Shown here one piece after another: positions 1 to 8,285 of a stretch of DNA of 47,737 bases; the stretch's first letter is position 1, and each line of letters begins with the position of its first letter. The position numbers were made by a program, and so were the translations under genes. This DNA is from an uncultured Lachnospiraceae bacterium. GTDB lineage: Bacteria > Bacillota > Clostridia > Lachnospirales > Lachnospiraceae. Under the pieces are notes generated by a model. That model saw nothing but the letters and a program-made list of their open reading frames with translations, had not been told where the DNA came from and did no database searches. The stretch is taken from assembly GCA_910578115.1 (NCBI GenBank), contig CAJTPO010000031.1, positions 7,443-55,179 on the forward strand, in the 5' to 3' direction.

Positions 1-511
1 GAAACAGCGGCTGGCGATTGCCCTTGCCATTATGCATGATCCGGAACTTTTGATTCTGGACGAACCTATTAACGGTCTTGACCCGATTGGAATCGCAGAA
101 GTCCGTTCCTTTATCCGTGGCCTCTGCAATGAGCGTGGAAAAACAATTTTGATTTCCAGCCATATCCTTTCTGAAATTGCATTATTGGCTGATGATATAG
201 GCATTATTGACCACGGCGCATTGCTGGAAGAAGAAAGTCTTGCGCAGCTGGAAGCAAAGAGCAGCAAACATATCCGATTTGTTGTTTCTGATACGGCACA
301 GGCGGCAAGAATTTTAGAGCGTATCTTCTATGAAAGCCAGTTTACCATACAGGATGACCATAATATACAGGTGCATAATCTTGATTTACCAATAGGAAAA
401 ATTGTTACTGCTTTTGTAGAAAATGGCTTGGAAGTATCGGAAGCCCATACTTGTGAAGAAAGCCTTGAAGATTACTTCAAACGTGTAACAGGGGGTGAAG
501 GGATTGCTTAA
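1..511 (+). CDS. ABC transporter ATP-binding protein, BcrA/LanF type (5' end outside window)
   Basis: Only the C-terminal part is present. The reading frame is open from base 2 and runs through the window edge, so the N-terminus and Walker A lie to the left. Visible are the end of the signature helix (KQRLAIALAI), Walker B with D-loop (LLILDEPINGLDP) and the switch histidine (ISSHILSE). The tail after the ATPase core fits the bacitracin-resistance and lantibiotic-immunity family (BcrA, LanF), which powers export or removal of cell-wall-active peptides from the membrane. It overlaps the next permease gene by 17 bases, and two permeases follow in the same direction, giving the usual F-E-G order. 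The transported compound cannot be read from the sequence. The ATPase assignment is firm; the peptide-resistance role is an inference from family resemblance. Confidence 0.88.
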   Translation, partial: KQRLAIALAIMHDPELLILDEPINGLDPIGIAEVRSFIRGLCNERGKTILISSHILSEIALLADDIGIIDHGALLEEESLAQLEAKSSKHIRFVVSDTAQAARILERIFYESQFTIQDDHNIQVHNLDLPIGKIVTAFVENGLEVSEAHTCEESLEDYFKRVTGGEGIA

Positions 512-1292
512 ACTTGTTATTTGTGAGTTTTCGAAATTGAAGCGAAAAAAATTTATATGGATGGTTATTCTTTCGGCATTTTTATTTCCCGTGCCGCTGA
601 CAGCAATGATGACTATGCCCCAGGCAGCAGGACAATATGACAGCAAAATAGATATTTTTAATGATTATTTTCAGTTTGTTATGGGATATGGGATAGAACT
701 TCTTTTGCCATGTGTGATCGGGGTGATGGCGGCCATGCTCTTTTTTATGGAACGGGATAATGATACATTTAAAAACCTGCGTACAATCCCTGTCACAAGC
801 ACACAGATGATTTTGGCAAAAATAATTGTCCTGTTCTTTTTTGGGAGTATTTTTAGTCTGACATCGGCTTTTATATCAATTCTGTGCGGCGGGATGATCG
901 CAGAAGTAAACAGCATTGCTTACAGATTATTTTTTGCGCTGGAAATGGGGATTTTTATTACTGCCGGGACGCTGCCGTTAGTTGTTATCGTGGTGTTCTT
1001 TAGCAAGAACTATGTATTTTCTGTTTTATTATGTGTTTTTTACAGCGTCCTGAGTTTGACAGCCGAATCATCTTTTGGCGCACTGCCTAAACTGATGTGC
1101 TGGTTAATGCCAATTCCGTTTACAACCCTCTGGAGTGCAGGGGATTTAATCGCACATGGAGCCATGGACGGCGTGGGGATGCTGGAAGATTTAATTCCGA
1201 CGACGTTTCAGACAATCGTTATTTTAGCTGTTGTTGCTTTGCTTTCTGTTATATTGGTTGATTATATGTATAAAAAGAGAGGAGATGAATGA
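495..1292 (+). CDS. ABC-2 permease, lantibiotic/bacitracin-resistance type
   Basis: A membrane subunit of about 265 residues. It starts with a short cytoplasmic segment typical of these permeases (ICEFSKLKRKKFIW), followed by about six hydrophobic segments. GTG at 495 is taken as the start because it follows GGGGG and overlaps the ATPase gene end, a sign of translational coupling. The family (LanE/MutE/BcrB-like) forms the channel of exporters that protect against lantibiotics or bacitracin. It sits between the ATPase and a second permease, so the complex is probably one ATPase dimer plus two different permeases. No lantibiotic precursor or modification genes are visible, which suggests a stand-alone resistance cassette, although the region to the left is unseen. 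Confidence 0.85.
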   Translation: MKGLLKLVICEFSKLKRKKFIWMVILSAFLFPVPLTAMMTMPQAAGQYDSKIDIFNDYFQFVMGYGIELLLPCVIGVMAAMLFFMERDNDTFKNLRTIPVTSTQMILAKIIVLFFFGSIFSLTSAFISILCGGMIAEVNSIAYRLFFALEMGIFITAGTLPLVVIVVFFSKNYVFSVLLCVFYSVLSLTAESSFGALPKLMCWLMPIPFTTLWSAGDLIAHGAMDGVGMLEDLIPTTFQTIVILAVVALLSVILVDYMYKKRGDE

Positions 1293-1293
1293 T

Positions 1294-2073
1294 ATGTTTC
1301 GCATGGTTAAGACCGAAATATGGAAATTAAAGCGGTATCATATGATATGGGCGGGTGTTTTTCTGATGCTGCTTTCCGTCCTGCTGACGCTTTTTTCCAC
1401 AACCGCATTGGACGGAACAGTCTGGACGTTTTCTTTCTTTACGGAACAGGTGATCAAAAACAATGTTACCATGATTTTTCCCATGTGTATTGCTTTGCTT
1501 GCCGGATATATCATAGCAAGGGAGGCAGAAGACGATACGCTCAAAAGCATTTTGACGATACCTGTTTCATATAGCAGTTTATTGTGGGGGAAGCTGTTTG
1601 TATGTGCGTTGCTTTCTTTGTTTTTTGGACTGGTAAGTGCGGTATTCACGGTAACCGCTGATCTGATAATGGGATTTCCGGGAATTTCTGTGACATCAGT
1701 ATTGCAGACATTTATGCAGATTATGTTTAGCTGCCTGTTTTTGTATATTGGTGTCATGCCTGTGATTGCATTCGCCGCCCGTATACCAAACGGACATATG
1801 ATCGGAACAATTATTGCTTTTGTTTATGGTTATGGCGGTATGTTTGCCTCTGGAAATGCTGCGTTAGCCAATATTTATCCCGTTACTGCAAGTCTGGGCT
1901 TAATCAGTTACCGAAGTTATGATTCTGCTGTACATTGGAATGTATCAACCTGTTTGCTTAGTATGACTGCGGCATTGATGATTTCTGCTGTTTTTGTATT
2001 TACTGCAAAAGGAAATGTACCAGTTAAAAAAGCAAAAAAGCGTAAAAAGGCAATAGCCAGAAAAGGGTGGTAA
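1294..2073 (+). CDS. ABC-2 permease, second subunit of the resistance exporter
   Basis: About 259 residues with the same plan as the preceding permease: a basic N-terminal stretch (MVKTEIWKLKRYH), then about six membrane segments and a lysine-rich C-terminal tail. ATG 1294 was chosen because GAGAGGAG at 1276-1284 lies about nine bases upstream; ATG 1285 would sit directly against that site. It begins 1 base after the previous stop (1292), so the two subunits are translationally linked. The motif AREAEDDTLKSILTIPVS is typical of the cytoplasmic loop of MutG/MutE-type permeases. Its role is as the partner membrane subunit of the exporter at 1-1292. The substrate is unknown. Confidence 0.85.
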   Translation: MFRMVKTEIWKLKRYHMIWAGVFLMLLSVLLTLFSTTALDGTVWTFSFFTEQVIKNNVTMIFPMCIALLAGYIIAREAEDDTLKSILTIPVSYSSLLWGKLFVCALLSLFFGLVSAVFTVTADLIMGFPGISVTSVLQTFMQIMFSCLFLYIGVMPVIAFAARIPNGHMIGTIIAFVYGYGGMFASGNAALANIYPVTASLGLISYRSYDSAVHWNVSTCLLSMTAALMISAVFVFTAKGNVPVKKAKKRKKAIARKGW

Positions 2074-2127
2074 GTGTGGATATAGAAATGAAAAAGGAAA
2101 TGCAGCGGGGCGCACTTCAAACATTAC

Positions 2128-2232
2128 ATGATGGGAATCTTCAGTCTGGATCTGTCGAGACCGCTGCGCCTTGAGATCGAAGACTGGAAAGAAGAGTATG
2201 CGGCAGTGGTGGAGAAATATCTGTATCAATGA
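2128..2232 (+). pseudogene. Possible C-terminal gene remnant, 34 codons, unknown
   Basis: Part of the 359-base gap between the permease and the dehydrogenase. A short frame reads MMGIFSLDLSRPLRLEIEDW followed by a charged helix ending EKYLYQ, and its stop is directly followed by a small GAGG/CCTC stem with a T run. The sequence looks like the end of a soluble protein rather than random frame. There is no ribosome binding site before ATG 2128, and an overlapping frame from 2089 also ends soon. I do not recognise the family. It may be the tail of a gene lost when the ABC cassette arrived, or it may be noise. Confidence 0.25.
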
Positions 2233-2250
2233 GGTAAGGCCTCTTTTTTA
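2231..2250 (+). terminator. Weak candidate intrinsic terminator
   Basis: GAGG (2231-2234) can pair with CCTC (2240-2243) over a five-base loop and is followed by a run of T to 2249. The stem is short, so it is weak, but it sits between the permease operon and the next promoter. Confidence 0.35.
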
Positions 2251-2319
2251 CAGTTTCCACAAAAACAGGGGCAGTCTGTTGACTAATATCACGGAAATGG
2301 TGGATTTGTGAAAATTAGA

Positions 2320-2348
2320 TTGACAGAAGCTGTATATCAGTATAAGAT
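2320..2348 (+). promoter_or_regulatory. Sigma-A type promoter for the polyol dehydrogenase gene
   Basis: A perfect -35 TTGACA (2320-2325) is followed, after 17 bases, by TAAGAT (2343-2348) as the best -10. It lies about 85 bases ahead of the dehydrogenase start, which has its own strong site GGAGGG at 2421-2426. Confidence 0.6.
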
Positions 2349-2432
2349 AATAATAATCAACATAATAAAACTATTTAATAAAGTGCGTGTAAAAGACAGA
2401 AATACAGGAAAAGATTTAAAGGAGGGTTTACA

Positions 2433-3476
2433 ATGAAGGGAACAATGAAGACTGCGGTGATGCTGGATATCGGCAAGATCGGTTTTGAGGAGCGGGAGAT
2501 TCCGCAGGTGAAGGACGACGAGGTGCTGGTGAAGCTGGAGTATGTGGGGATCTGCGGCAGTGACCTGCACTACTATGAATCGGGAGCGATCGGTGATTTT
2601 ATCGTGAAACCGCCTTTTGTGCTGGGACATGAGCCGGGCGGCACGGTGGTGGAAGTCGGTAAGGACGTGAAACATTTAAAGGTCGGTGACAGAGTTGCAT
2701 TAGAGCCGGGCAAGACCTGCGGCCACTGCGAGTTCTGTAAGACGGGACGTTATAACCTGTGCCCGGATGTGGTCTTCTTCGCGACACCGCCGGTGGACGG
2801 GGTATTTCAGGAGTATGTGGCGCACGAGGCGGATCTGTGCTTCAAGCTGCCGGATAATGTGAGTACCATGGAAGGCGCGCTGATCGAGCCGCTGGCAGTG
2901 GGATTCCACGCAGCCATGCAGGGCGGAGCCAGAGCAGGACAGACGGCGGTTGTTATGGGAGCAGGCTGTATCGGTCTGGTGACGATGATGGCACTTAAGG
3001 CGATGGGCGTATCCAGAGTGTATGTGGTAGATGTTCTGGAGAAGCGTCTGGAGAAAGCGCTGGAGCTGGGAGCGGACGGCGTGATCAACGGCAGCAGCAC
3101 GGATGCGGTGGCGGAGGTTATGAAGCTGACGGAGGGCAGAGGCTGTGACCTGGCGATCGAGACGGCGGGAACGCAGATCACCACCGTGCAGACCATGCAT
3201 ATGACCAAGAAGGGTGCGACCATCGTGCTGGTTGGCTACAGCAAGAGCGGTGAGATGACACTGCCGATGAGTCTGGCTCTTGACAAGGAGCTGACGTTCA
3301 AGACGATCTTCCGTTACCGTCATATCTATCCGATGGCGATCGAGGCGGTAGCTGCGGGTAAGGTGAACCTGAAAGGTATCGTGACGGATATCTTTGATTT
3401 GGACGAGGCGCAGAAGGCGATGGATTACAGTGTGAATAACAAGGCGGATATTGTGAAAGCGGTGATCCGGATTTAG
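2433..3476 (+). CDS. Zinc-dependent NAD polyol dehydrogenase (sorbitol / L-iditol 2-dehydrogenase family)
   Basis: A 347-residue medium-chain dehydrogenase that would oxidise a sugar alcohol to a ketose with NAD+. Catalytic zinc ligands are visible as Cys41 (CGSDLHYY) and His66-Glu67 (GHEPGG), with Glu152 in IEPLAVG as the further conserved acid. The structural zinc site has Cys96, 99, 102 and 110. The Rossmann motif GAGCIG is at 176-181, and Asp200 ends the second strand, which favours NAD over NADP. Length and motifs match sorbitol, xylitol and L-iditol 2-dehydrogenases. The gene has its own promoter and stands alone, followed by a strong hairpin. Without a neighbouring transporter or kinase, the polyol cannot be named. 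Family certain, substrate open. Confidence 0.9.
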   Translation: MKGTMKTAVMLDIGKIGFEEREIPQVKDDEVLVKLEYVGICGSDLHYYESGAIGDFIVKPPFVLGHEPGGTVVEVGKDVKHLKVGDRVALEPGKTCGHCEFCKTGRYNLCPDVVFFATPPVDGVFQEYVAHEADLCFKLPDNVSTMEGALIEPLAVGFHAAMQGGARAGQTAVVMGAGCIGLVTMMALKAMGVSRVYVVDVLEKRLEKALELGADGVINGSSTDAVAEVMKLTEGRGCDLAIETAGTQITTVQTMHMTKKGATIVLVGYSKSGEMTLPMSLALDKELTFKTIFRYRHIYPMAIEAVAAGKVNLKGIVTDIFDLDEAQKAMDYSVNNKADIVKAVIRI

Positions 3477-3506
3477 ATTCCCTTTTAAATTTCTATAAAT
3501 ACTACA

Positions 3507-3551
3507 AACAGGAACTGCAGCGACCTGAATCAGGCGGCTGCAGTTCCTGTT
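3507..3551. terminator. Bidirectional hairpin terminator between convergent genes
   Basis: Perfect 14-base inverted repeat: AACAGGAACTGCAG at 3507-3520 and its complement at 3538-3551, with a 17-base loop. It separates the dehydrogenase (ending 3476) from the convergent GH3 gene (ending 3619). There is no long T run on the plus side, so termination strength is uncertain. Confidence 0.7.
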
Positions 3552-3618
3552 TCTGTGGAAATTTGTTATGTCATTTACTAAGTATGATGGGGCTGATTAT
3601 GTAACAGCTTCTTTACGG

Positions 3619-6144
3619 TCAATTCTCATACCGGTTGGACTTCCACACGATATCCACCAGATGGGCGATACACAGTTTCAGCTGCTCCAAAGGCAGGCTG
3701 CCGTCCGCAAGCGCGGCACGGATATTGTCGTGGTCGCCGGGGATACCGGGCATTACCAGATCGTTTCCGGCACGCATACAGCCGGAAGCGGTGCAGTCCG
3801 GGCCGTTGTGGGTGGTGGTCCAGTCGGTCATGAATACGCCCTTGAAGCCCCACTCGTCGCGGGCAGCCCTGGTGCACAGGTCATAGTTGTTGGCGACATG
3901 GATGCCGTTTACCAGATTGTAGCTTGTCATGATGGACATAGGCTGACTTTCCCTGACAGCGATTTCGAAGCCTTTCAGGTAGATTTCGCGCAGGGTACGC
4001 TCGGAGATGACGGAGTTGGAACCCATACGGTTGTCTTCCTGGTTATTGCAGGCATAATGCTTGATGGTAGTGCCGCAGCCGTATACGGACTGTACGCCGT
4101 CGGTCATGGCAGCCGCCATCTTACCGGAGAGCAGCGGATCCTCGGAGTAGTATTCAAAGTTACGTCCGCAGAGCGGATTGCGGTGGATGTTCATACCCGG
4201 TGCAAGCCACAGGGTTACGTAGAATTCATTCATTTCTTCCGCTACGGCTTTGCCGACTTCGTGCATCACTTCTTTGTCCCAGGTCTGGGCAAGCAGTGTG
4301 CCGATGGGGAAAGCGGTACAGAACTGATAATAGTATTCTGCGCCTTCGATATCGGCATTTCTTGCAAGGAAACCGTGCTCGATACTCATCTCGAAAGGAA
4401 CGGGTTGAATCTCGCCGTCTACCACCGGATAACGCTGGAGCAGACGCAGGCCGGCCGGTCCGTCCGCCAGAACGATGGGCGTCAGGTTTTTATCTGCCAG
4501 AGCGCAGCTGCTTGTCTGGGCAGCAGAGCCGGGAACAGAGATACCTGCGGAGCCGAGAGCGCTTTCCTTCTGCTCGTCGCTGGCATTCTGACTCCTGCCG
4601 GGATCACCGGTAGCTAACAATACCAGCTGGTCCGTGCTCAGGGAATCTACAAATTCCTTTACTTCGGGAGCGATATTATCCTGTTCTCTGCCGTAGACAA
4701 CGGTGGCTGTCTGCAGGGCGGATGCATCTACGGTGAGGGCGGGCACCTGACCGGCTTTTGCCAGCCATTCGCTTCGCAGCGCGGCCACAGCTTCTGCGGG
4801 TGCGGACAGTTCTTTCAGCTCGTCGGTGAGCGGGCAGATATTTTCCGTCTTTATGAGCAGGGCATCGTCCTCCAGATTCACGATACCGGACAGGGCTGCG
4901 TCGGCGATGCTGTTGCCCACGAACAGGCCGTAAGCGCCTTTCTCCAGTACCCAGCCGGGCGTCTTTGTGCAGTAGGAAGCCAGGGTGTAGAGCGGAATCT
5001 CCACGGTCAGATCCTGTGCCTCACCGGGGGCAAGGAGTTTCGTCTTGGTGAAACCGGCCAGCCGGCGGTATTCCTTTTCCATCTTATCCTGCGGGCAGGA
5101 AACGTAAACCTGTACGACTTCTTTGCCGCTGTAGCTGCTGCCGGTGTTGGTAACATTTACGGTAACAGATACGGTGTCGGCTGCGGACAGGGTGATTTCC
5201 TTTACAGCGAGGGCGAAGTCCGTGTAGGACAGGCCGAAGCCGAAAGGATAACGCACAGGCACCTGGAAGGTGTCGAAGTAGCGATAACCCACATAGATGC
5301 CTTCTTCGTATTTCTCGGTATCCACGTTGCCGTTGTTGTGCGAGAAAGTTCCGGCGTTCGGGTAATCCTCGTATTTGCAGGCCCAGGTATCGGTCAGTTT
5401 ACCGCTGGGAGTCACGTCGCCTGTAAAGAGAGAGGCAACGGCGTTTCCGGTCTCCATGCCGGCCTGAGAGATCAGTACCACGCCGGAAATATTTTCATAG
5501 GTGTCAAGGAAAGACAGATCAATGATACCACCGGAGTTGATCAGCAGGATCACGTCCTTGTACATGCCGCAGATGGTCTTTAAGATCTCGGATTCCTTTT
5601 CATTTAAGTAATAGTCGCTTTCTTTGGCGAAGCGGTCGGCGCCTTCGCCTGCGATACGGCTGATCACGTATACGGCCGTGTCCGCATCGGTCTTCTCCGG
5701 AAGATCGCCTGCCGGCATGGCGTACTGTGTAGCGGCATAGATATGGAACTGTGCTACGGAATCACAGCCGGACTTGTCGAACTGTTCCCAGATCTTGTTG
5801 CGCCACTCGATACGTGACTGCTCGTACTGTTTGCGGAAGCTCTCCACCCAGTCTTCGGTGGTGATCTCATAGCCGGCAGCTTTCAGGCCGTCGTAGATGC
5901 TGACCACATCACGCTCGTTGACGTCGCCGGAGCCGGTGCCGCCCTTGATGGGGTTGGAAGCGCCTGCACCGTAGAGCGCCAGTCTGGAGCCTTTGGCAAG
6001 CGGCAGAACGCCGTGTTCGTTTTTCAAAAGGACGAAACCTTCCTCGGCAGCTTTTTTTGCTGTCTCGCGGTGGGCCGCTTCGTAGGGTGCAACGTCCTGT
6101 GTGGGTCTGCCGGGCAGACTGGTTGCTTTCAGTTTTTTGTTCAT
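3619..6144 (-). CDS. GH3 beta-glucosidase with reversed domain order
   Basis: About 841 residues and no signal peptide, so it probably acts in the cytoplasm on imported beta-glucosides or related sugars. The order of parts is unusual. The GFVLLKN strand that normally opens the second GH3 domain is at residues 36-42, a fibronectin-III-like domain lies around 300-415, and the TIM barrel comes last. The barrel holds the KHYACNNQE substrate-binding segment and the nucleophile Asp774 in VFMTDW. A few reversed GH3 enzymes are known from rumen and gut Clostridia, so this is a recognised variant. Start ATG 6144 was chosen because GGAAAGGA abuts the alternative ATG 6156 and lies 12 bases from 6144. 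It is divergent from the AraC regulator at 6327, which probably controls it. Exact substrate unknown. Confidence 0.88.
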   Translation of the reverse strand: MNKKLKATSLPGRPTQDVAPYEAAHRETAKKAAEEGFVLLKNEHGVLPLAKGSRLALYGAGASNPIKGGTGSGDVNERDVVSIYDGLKAAGYEITTEDWVESFRKQYEQSRIEWRNKIWEQFDKSGCDSVAQFHIYAATQYAMPAGDLPEKTDADTAVYVISRIAGEGADRFAKESDYYLNEKESEILKTICGMYKDVILLINSGGIIDLSFLDTYENISGVVLISQAGMETGNAVASLFTGDVTPSGKLTDTWACKYEDYPNAGTFSHNNGNVDTEKYEEGIYVGYRYFDTFQVPVRYPFGFGLSYTDFALAVKEITLSAADTVSVTVNVTNTGSSYSGKEVVQVYVSCPQDKMEKEYRRLAGFTKTKLLAPGEAQDLTVEIPLYTLASYCTKTPGWVLEKGAYGLFVGNSIADAALSGIVNLEDDALLIKTENICPLTDELKELSAPAEAVAALRSEWLAKAGQVPALTVDASALQTATVVYGREQDNIAPEVKEFVDSLSTDQLVLLATGDPGRSQNASDEQKESALGSAGISVPGSAAQTSSCALADKNLTPIVLADGPAGLRLLQRYPVVDGEIQPVPFEMSIEHGFLARNADIEGAEYYYQFCTAFPIGTLLAQTWDKEVMHEVGKAVAEEMNEFYVTLWLAPGMNIHRNPLCGRNFEYYSEDPLLSGKMAAAMTDGVQSVYGCGTTIKHYACNNQEDNRMGSNSVISERTLREIYLKGFEIAVRESQPMSIMTSYNLVNGIHVANNYDLCTRAARDEWGFKGVFMTDWTTTHNGPDCTASGCMRAGNDLVMPGIPGDHDNIRAALADGSLPLEQLKLCIAHLVDIVWKSNRYEN

Positions 6145-6217
6145 GTCTTGTACCATTCCTTTCCGTATAGAATTATTTATAAAAATGGTATGATAAAACA
6201 GGAAAAGATTCTATTAA

Positions 6218-6230
6218 TTTTCCGGGAAAA
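6218..6230. promoter_or_regulatory. Palindrome in the divergent GH3/AraC control region
   Basis: TTTTCCGGGAAAA is a perfect 13-base palindrome midway between the divergently transcribed GH3 and AraC-family genes. A TATACT -10-like element for the regulator is close by at 6238-6243. It is a plausible operator for the adjacent regulator, but nothing in the sequence shows what binds it. Confidence 0.4.
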
Positions 6231-6326
6231 ATGTTACTATACTTATATAGGATTTTGGCGTGTAGCTCCTGCTGATAACTCACTTATGTACAGCGGCAGT
6301 ATAAGTGGGCTGCAGGCAGTACGGAA

Positions 6327-7076
6327 ATGGAGAAAGGTATGCGGAGAAAAGTCAAAGAACAGGTTTCCCATATGGAATTCCTGAACCGGGAAAATGATTT
6401 CCGGCATACGGATTACGAAGAAGAAATGCGTGTATACCGTTATGTGCGGGACGGGGATCCGCGGGCTCCGGAGGAGGCACGCCGCAGGTTCACAGCAGGC
6501 AGACAGGGCCATCTGTCAGATGATCCGCTGACCAATATGAAGTATCTGTTCGTGGCTTCCGTGACGCTGATCATCCGCTTTGCCATCACCGGAGGCATGA
6601 ACAGTGAGACAGCGTATACTTCCAGCGATTACTATATCCAGCAGATGGATAAATGCGTAACCGTTGATGAAGTGAGAGATCTGCACCTGGAAGCGGTGGA
6701 GTATTTCACCAATTACATGGCGGATTTAAAGAAGGAGAAGATCTACTCGAAGACGGTGATGCAGTGTATGAATTATATATCCCGTCATCTGAGCAGCCCC
6801 ATCTGTGTGGCGGAGATTGCCAGACAGGTGCACAGGAATCCGGATTATTTATCGGCGCTGTTCAAGAAAGAGACGGGGAGAACAATCTCGGCTTATGTTA
6901 TGGAAAGTAAACTTTTGGCCGCGGAGAATATGCTGTTGGATTCAGATTGTTCCTGTGCGGAGATCAGCGCTGCATTTGCCTTTTCGTCTCAGAGTTATTT
7001 TACGAAGATGTTTCGGCAGTATACCGGGGAAACACCGAAGAAATTTCGGGAGAAACATGTGTATGGCGGGCTGTAG
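6327..7076 (+). CDS. AraC-family transcriptional regulator
   Basis: About 249 residues. The last 100 form the AraC DNA-binding domain with two helix-turn-helix units: VAEIARQVHRNPDYLSALFKK, then a second ending in SSQSYFTKMFRQYTGETP, the family signature. The N-terminal 140 residues are all-helical and lack a cupin or response-regulator receiver, so the effector is not evident. In-frame ATGs at 6327 and 6339 are both possible and neither has an ideally placed ribosome site; 6327 is kept. It is divergent from the GH3 gene and 86 bases ahead of a nucleoside hydrolase gene, so it may control one or both. A sugar-responsive activator is the usual role of such an arrangement. Confidence 0.85.
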   Translation: MEKGMRRKVKEQVSHMEFLNRENDFRHTDYEEEMRVYRYVRDGDPRAPEEARRRFTAGRQGHLSDDPLTNMKYLFVASVTLIIRFAITGGMNSETAYTSSDYYIQQMDKCVTVDEVRDLHLEAVEYFTNYMADLKKEKIYSKTVMQCMNYISRHLSSPICVAEIARQVHRNPDYLSALFKKETGRTISAYVMESKLLAAENMLLDSDCSCAEISAAFAFSSQSYFTKMFRQYTGETPKKFREKHVYGGL

Positions 7077-7162
7077 AAGAGAAAGCCGAAAGAAGCGGCG
7101 CCGGCCTGATCAAAAAATTAAGTGAATGCATAGAATCTATGCGTAAAAAGGAGGATTTAAGT

Positions 7163-8086
7163 ATGTGCCAGGTAGATTTATCATTGCTTCAAAGACTTAC
7201 AAAGCCGGAAGGAAAGGTTGACGTTGTGCTGGATACGGATACTTACAATGAGATCGACGACCAGTTTGCGCTGGCCTATCTGCTTTGTCAGGAGGATAAG
7301 CTGAACTTAAAGGCTGTATGTGCGGCGCCTTTTCACAATGCGAAGTCAACAGGACCGGCGGACGGTATGGAGAAAAGCTTTCAGGAGATCCATCATATTC
7401 TGGAATTGATGGATAAACAGGAATATGCCGGGCAGGTATACAGGGGGTCTGTCTGTTGGCTGAAGGATGAACATACTCCCGTGCTTTCCGATGCGGCACA
7501 GAAACTGGCGGATCTGGCGGTGGAGTATTCTTCTGAGAAGCCGTTATATATTGTGGCGATTGGCGCGATCACCAATGTAGCCTCCGCCATTCTTTTAAGG
7601 CCGGAGATCATAGATAGAATCGTGATTGTCTGGCTGGGAGGAAATGCCCATGACTGGCCGCATAACAGGGAGTTTAACTGTCAGCAGGATGTGGCGGCAG
7701 CCCGGGTAATTTTTAACAGTGGGGCCGCGCTGGTGCAGCTTCCCTGTATAGGTGTGGTATCTTCTTTTACAACCTGTGCCGGTGAACTGGAGATGTTTTT
7801 GCGGGGAAAGAACAGATTATGTGATTATCTGACCGATATTGTGGAAAGGGATGGAGCTGCCGAGAGTCCCTACAGGACCTGGACACGGGTGATCTGGGAT
7901 GTGACTGCTGTGGCCTGGCTGCTGGATGGTGATTTTATGGAGGACAGGCTGGTACCCAGTCCGATCCCGCAATATGACCACCATTACAGTTTTGATCCTG
8001 ACAGGCATTTTATACGGTATGTCTATCATATTAACAGGGATGCTCTCTTTGAAGATTTATTTGAGAAACTGACATCCCTGAAGTAA
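7163..8086 (+). CDS. Inosine-uridine type nucleoside hydrolase
   Basis: 307 residues from ATG 7163, which follows GGAGG with good spacing; a longer frame upstream overlaps the regulator and is not used. The family hydrolyses the N-glycosidic bond of nucleosides to give base and ribose. The calcium and active-site motif is a variant of the usual DTDPGIDD: DTDTYNEIDDQFAL at 24-37, keeping the aspartates at 24, 26, 32 and 33. Also present are the EFNCQQDVAAA segment (the EFN..DP.AA motif) and a later WDVTAVAW with the conserved acid. The insertion of TYNE for PG is uncommon and may change specificity, possibly towards another ribosyl compound. Same strand as the AraC gene and possibly co-transcribed with it. 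Confidence 0.85.
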   Translation: MCQVDLSLLQRLTKPEGKVDVVLDTDTYNEIDDQFALAYLLCQEDKLNLKAVCAAPFHNAKSTGPADGMEKSFQEIHHILELMDKQEYAGQVYRGSVCWLKDEHTPVLSDAAQKLADLAVEYSSEKPLYIVAIGAITNVASAILLRPEIIDRIVIVWLGGNAHDWPHNREFNCQQDVAAARVIFNSGAALVQLPCIGVVSSFTTCAGELEMFLRGKNRLCDYLTDIVERDGAAESPYRTWTRVIWDVTAVAWLLDGDFMEDRLVPSPIPQYDHHYSFDPDRHFIRYVYHINRDALFEDLFEKLTSLK

Positions 8087-8121
8087 GAGGGTTATTGTTC
8101 CTCCATGCGCTGAGTATGGTA

Positions 8122-8149
8122 TTGACAGGCTCGGAGCAATCCATATATT
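8122..8149 (+). promoter_or_regulatory. Promoter for the TetR-ABC operon
   Basis: TTGACA (8122-8127), a 16-base spacer and TATATT (8144-8149). Downstream, the roughly 130-base leader holds the inverted repeats CAGCGGC/GCCGCTG and CTGTC/GACAG, the second of which could be an operator for the TetR protein encoded next. Confidence 0.55.
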
Positions 8150-8285
8150 CTATAGCAGCGGCTGTCCTTCGCCTTCAGGCGGTTTTCAATGGGCGGCCGC
8201 TGTCAGATTTATCGACAGGGTCTTCTCAAAATCGGTCAACGGATTTATCCTATAGTAGACCGAAGCGGTTAACGGAGGTGATGCC

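Noticed and set aside
3568..4617. 349-codon plus-strand open frame inside the GH3 gene
   Set aside because: Antisense shadow; the minus strand has clear GH3 motifs throughout.
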